Part shown: piece after piece, positions 61,324-64,000 of the stretch
How the letters are laid out: each line of letters opens with the position of its first letter
Position numbering within the stretch: position 1 is the first letter of the stretch
DNA from: Marinifilum sp. N1E240
GTDB taxonomy: Bacteria; Bacteroidota; Bacteroidia; Bacteroidales; Marinifilaceae
Direction: 5' to 3'
Assembly (NCBI RefSeq): GCF_009295825.1
Contig: NZ_WHKF01000002.1
Location: 372,001 to 436,000 of the forward strand
DNA length: 64,000 nucleotides
Program-made: the position numbers and the translations under genes
Notes under the pieces: generated by a model
Told to the model about the DNA's origin: nothing
The model's input: only the letters and a program-made list of their open reading frames with translations
Databases searched by the model: none

Positions 61324-62724
61324 TTCCATACTGTGAAAGCTAAAAAAGCTGGTTTGTCCTGCCTTTATCGTAAACTTCAAATTTTGATTATTTGATGTTC
61401 CATTTGGAGACTGCACTTTTAAATTAATATTGTTTTCTCCTTCTTTTAAATGCAATCTCGTGTAGTGAATAGAATGAGGTAGGGTTTGCCAGTTTCTTGT
61501 ATCAGCTTTTTCTGTAACGGCATTAAAAATTCCTATAATAGCACCAATATTATCATCTTTGCTGCGAGCATAATTTTCCAAAGCTTTTTTAGTAGCTAAT
61601 CTGAGTAATGAATTCGCCATTTCTCTAAGCATTCTATCTTTTAGAGATTTAAAAGCAATAGCATTTAAGTCTTGCGCTTTATCTAAATTGTAATGAACAG
61701 AATCTACTTGTATTGAAGCTGAATTGTAAAAAGGCATTCTTTCCTGATACTTAGGAAAGGCTACTCTCACAAAATCTAGATCGCTAAATGAATTTCGAGT
61801 TCTGCTATCCATATCACCTACATAAAAAGGAAAGTTAGCACCTTCACCTTCGTTTACAAGTGTTAAATAACCATCGCGACCATTGAGAGCACTAAAATTA
61901 ATACTCCATTCGTCTTTAACAGGTCCTAATCCTGTCATCCATATCATTATTAAATCACCTTGATTTTTTTCTCTTTTAGTAAAATCAAATCCAAATTTAT
62001 TTTTGTAAAATTCATACTCCTGATTCAATCCAGTTTGATATGCTGTACGCAGAAGATCATCTTTAAGTTGTCTAGGAGCGGGTGTGTTAAAATTTTTGGT
62101 GTAATTACCTTCGTAAATTTTATATGCATTCCTGTAAGCGATAAATGCATTATTTGAATCGCCAGTAGAATCATAAATTAAGCCCATTATGGTGTGAGCA
62201 AATGCATCGTCACTATATCTGTTTTTATAGTTTTTCGGATACTTATCATTAAGTGCATATAGTTTTTCATTCACTCTTCTACACTCGACCAAAGCTTCCT
62301 GACTTTTGCCCATTTCCAAAAAGCTTAAAGCCTTATAAAAGTTAAGCATTACATTTTCGAAATCTTCTGGAACATATGGTTTTGTCGCAGGATTTGTTAG
62401 TAATGCTAGGGCTTCGTTAGCGATGTTTTTTCTCTGATCTTCAATAAATAAATCGGCTTCGTTAAAATAAGCAGTTGCTCTTTCGTAATCTTGTTGCATC
62501 CATGCTAGTGTACCTTTATTTAAAAGATATAAGGATTTATTCTTTTTACGCTGATTTTTAGCATCACCATCCAATGTTTTTTCGGCATTCGCAATATCTC
62601 CATTAAGAAAATACTGATTGAACGCTTCATTTTGAGCATAGTATGTAGCACAACTTGAAAATAGAATACTTGACAAAATTGCAAGCAAGAAAATGATCTT
62701 ATTTGCGAAGAGCTTTTTGTTCAT
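61315..62724 (-). CDS. COG3014-like TPR lipoprotein
   Basis: 469 residues from ATG 62724; the longer frame from 62757 adds an implausible MASLLSLIIYQ before the signal peptide. Lipobox LFSSCA. The first half has TPR-like helices (LNKGTLAWMQQDYERATAYF, YKALSFLEMGKSQEALVEC, HTIMGLIYDSTGDSNNAFIAYRNAY); the second half is beta-rich with MIWMTGLGPVKDEW and a final LHLKEGENNINLKV. COG3014 proteins are uncharacterised surface or periplasmic lipoproteins. It follows an LpoB-like gene (53 bp gap) and probably acts in envelope maintenance. Confidence 0.8.
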   Translation of the reverse strand: MNKKLFANKIIFLLAILSSILFSSCATYYAQNEAFNQYFLNGDIANAEKTLDGDAKNQRKKNKSLYLLNKGTLAWMQQDYERATAYFNEADLFIEDQRKNIANEALALLTNPATKPYVPEDFENVMLNFYKALSFLEMGKSQEALVECRRVNEKLYALNDKYPKNYKNRYSDDAFAHTIMGLIYDSTGDSNNAFIAYRNAYKIYEGNYTKNFNTPAPRQLKDDLLRTAYQTGLNQEYEFYKNKFGFDFTKREKNQGDLIMIWMTGLGPVKDEWSINFSALNGRDGYLTLVNEGEGANFPFYVGDMDSRTRNSFSDLDFVRVAFPKYQERMPFYNSASIQVDSVHYNLDKAQDLNAIAFKSLKDRMLREMANSLLRLATKKALENYARSKDDNIGAIIGIFNAVTEKADTRNWQTLPHSIHYTRLHLKEGENNINLKVQSPNGTSNNQNLKFTIKAGQTSFFSFHSMESN

Positions 62725-62777
62725 TTGGTAAATGATAAGAGAAAGGAGGGAAGCCATCAGACTTCCCTAATATGGAT

Positions 62778-63374
62778 TTATCTGTTAACGTATTTCTTGA
62801 TTTTTTTGTCACCTAACCAAACCAATTCGTTGGTTTCAAGATTGGTTAATTCAAGGTTTAGCTGATAATATCTTACTTTTTCTTTTTTGTAGCTATCAAT
62901 TATCGATGTGATATCTCCTTGAAGGATAAAATCAGCACCAAGTTCGCGTCCCCATTTCTTAATGGTTTCTTTTGAGGCAAAATCTTGTTGATCTGCTCTT
63001 TCCTGGCGCAATTCTTCACGCTTAGCTCCAGCTTGAACCAATCTAACACGACCATCATTTAATATCGCTTTTTCAATATCTTTAATATAAGTGTCAGAAT
63101 CGATATGTTCAGAACTTTTGTTAGTTACTAAACCAACTGTTACAACTGGTTTACGATTGAATTCTTCTTTGAAATTGCCAATCCAACCTTGATTTAATAC
63201 CTGATCGATTAATGCTTCAGCAGCTAATCTAGAGTCAGTGTCGTTCCAGCGTCCACTTAAATCAATTTGCTGATCAGGGGAAACTCTGGTTATTTGTCGT
63301 GAGCAAGATGCAAAACTCATTACAGCAAGTGCGAAAACAAATAGGCGAAATGAATACTTCATATTTTTAATCAT
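62778..63374 (-). CDS. LpoB-like penicillin-binding-protein activator lipoprotein
   Basis: 198 residues from ATG 63374; an ATG four codons later (63362) is also possible. Lipobox MSFASC. The mature domain has the LpoB pattern: DLSGRWNDTDSRLAAEALIDQVL, PVVTVGLVTNKSSEHIDSDTYIKDIEKAIL, GRELGADFILQGDI and NLETNELVWLGDKKIKKY. In enterobacteria LpoB activates PBP1B from the outer membrane; the role in Bacteroidota is presumed similar but unproven. It is paired with the COG3014-like gene and lies downstream of dapA on the same strand. Confidence 0.85.
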   Translation of the reverse strand: MIKNMKYSFRLFVFALAVMSFASCSRQITRVSPDQQIDLSGRWNDTDSRLAAEALIDQVLNQGWIGNFKEEFNRKPVVTVGLVTNKSSEHIDSDTYIKDIEKAILNDGRVRLVQAGAKREELRQERADQQDFASKETIKKWGRELGADFILQGDITSIIDSYKKEKVRYYQLNLELTNLETNELVWLGDKKIKKYVNR

Positions 63375-63434
63375 TTTTTGTTTATTAATTTCAAAAATAA
63401 AGTGTAAAATAACACTTGTATCTGTGGACAATAT

Positions 63435-64000
63435 TTATGCCATTTTATTGTATAGCATTTTTAATTTTTCGTAATGTGATGAACTTACAGGCACAAGAGG
63501 TAGTCTTAAGTCGTTTGAGATAAGTTCTTTTTGATGCAGAATGGCTTTGATTCCAGCAGGATTTCCTTCGGTAAAAATATTTTGAATTAAATCGAGTAAT
63601 CGGTAGTGTGTGGTAAGAGCGTCTTTATTATTACCCCGTATAGCATTTTTAACCATTGAACTAAATTCCTTTGGAAAAGCATTTCCAATTACAGAAATTA
63701 CTCCTGAAGCTCCTAACTGTATCATAGGAAATGTCAAGGCATCGTCTCCAGAAATTACCATGAAATTGGCAGGCTTATTTTTTAATATCTGCATAATTTG
63801 TTCCATGTCACCCGATGCTTCTTTAACTGCAATAACATTCTCAATTTCGTTGGCAATTCGAACAGTAGTTTCGGCGCTTATATTTACACTTGTTCTTCCC
63901 GGAACATTATATATAATTACAGGAACAGGACTGTTGTCTGCAATAAATTTATAATGTTGGAATATTCCTTCCTGACTAGGCTTATTGTAATAAGGTGCAA
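63435..64000 (-). CDS. dapA: 4-hydroxy-tetrahydrodipicolinate synthase, N-terminus outside window
   Basis: 188 C-terminal codons; the frame is open to the right edge. It contains PYYNKPSQEG with the catalytic Tyr, YNVPGRTS, the Schiff-base lysine in VIAVKEASGD, and VISGDDALTFPMIQLGASGVISV. The enzyme condenses pyruvate with aspartate semialdehyde in lysine and diaminopimelate synthesis, supplying peptidoglycan. An LpoB-like gene follows by about 60 bp, so cell-wall functions are grouped here. Confidence 0.96.
   Translation of the reverse strand, partial: APYYNKPSQEGIFQHYKFIADNSPVPVIIYNVPGRTSVNISAETTVRIANEIENVIAVKEASGDMEQIMQILKNKPANFMVISGDDALTFPMIQLGASGVISVIGNAFPKEFSSMVKNAIRGNNKDALTTHYRLLDLIQNIFTEGNPAGIKAILHQKELISNDLRLPLVPVSSSHYEKLKMLYNKMA

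Overview
The window is about 64 kb of AT-rich DNA from a Bacteroidota chromosome. The evidence is a SusC/SusD pair with surface lipoproteins, many Bacteroidota-style lipoprotein signals, A-rich leaders instead of Shine-Dalgarno sites, and several -7 boxes of the TAnnTTTG type. The gene content and protein style resemble free-living marine Marinilabiliales (Marinifilaceae-like), but that placement is inference. No insertion sequence, CRISPR array, prophage or rRNA gene was seen.

Layout. 1-2.8 kb: a truncated secreted/VOC fusion and acetyl-CoA synthetase. 2.8-7.1 kb: small membrane proteins, an Xre-type regulator behind a good promoter with a palindrome, and a four-domain sulfur-transfer flavoprotein. 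7.4-8.8 kb: a FetA/FetB-like exporter. 9.3-11.5 kb: indolepyruvate oxidoreductase iorA-iorB. 11.6-16.2 kb: a small hypothetical protein, a DUF885 lipoprotein, a TPR histidine kinase and a DUF1971 protein. 16.3-22.4 kb: a minus-strand thiamine operon (thiS, thiC, a ThiE/TenI-like gene, thiE, thiG, thiH, thiF) behind a TPP riboswitch. 22.5-26.1 kb: NYN/OST-HTH protein, acetyltransferase and potassium channel on one strand, divergent from a BLUF photoreceptor-SDR pair.

26.2-54.0 kb is a large polysaccharide-utilisation locus that reads as a beta-1,3/beta-1,6-glucan (laminarin-type) system. It holds a membrane sensor-regulator with a LuxR-type HTH, SusC, SusD, a PKD surface binding lipoprotein, two GH16 lipoproteins, a sugar-porter MFS, a 1170-residue protein resembling inverting beta-glucan phosphorylases, three GH17-like enzymes (two without export signals), a GPH importer, a GH30, another clan GH-A lipoprotein and a mutarotase-fold protein. 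It ends with a GNAT-PfkB-GPH trio. In the inferred model, surface enzymes cut the glucan, SusCD brings fragments into the periplasm, MFS/GPH carriers take them to the cytosol, and phosphorolysis plus cytosolic GH17 finish the job.

54-64 kb is a mixed region: a lone KAP-type P-loop NTPase whose start codon lies in a perfect inverted repeat; an unusual degenerate tandem array of about 21-bp units, most of which are themselves micro-hairpins; a hypothetical protein behind a long structured leader; two tandem tRNA-Arg(ACG) genes in a 185-bp duplication; an AraC regulator; YceI; an esterase-fold protein whose usual serine is Asn; an H-NOX-like haem protein; a COG3014-like lipoprotein and an LpoB-like lipoprotein; and a truncated dapA. 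The strongest candidates for something undescribed are the hairpin array at 55.84-56.04 kb with its neighbours, and the cytosolic half of the glucan locus.
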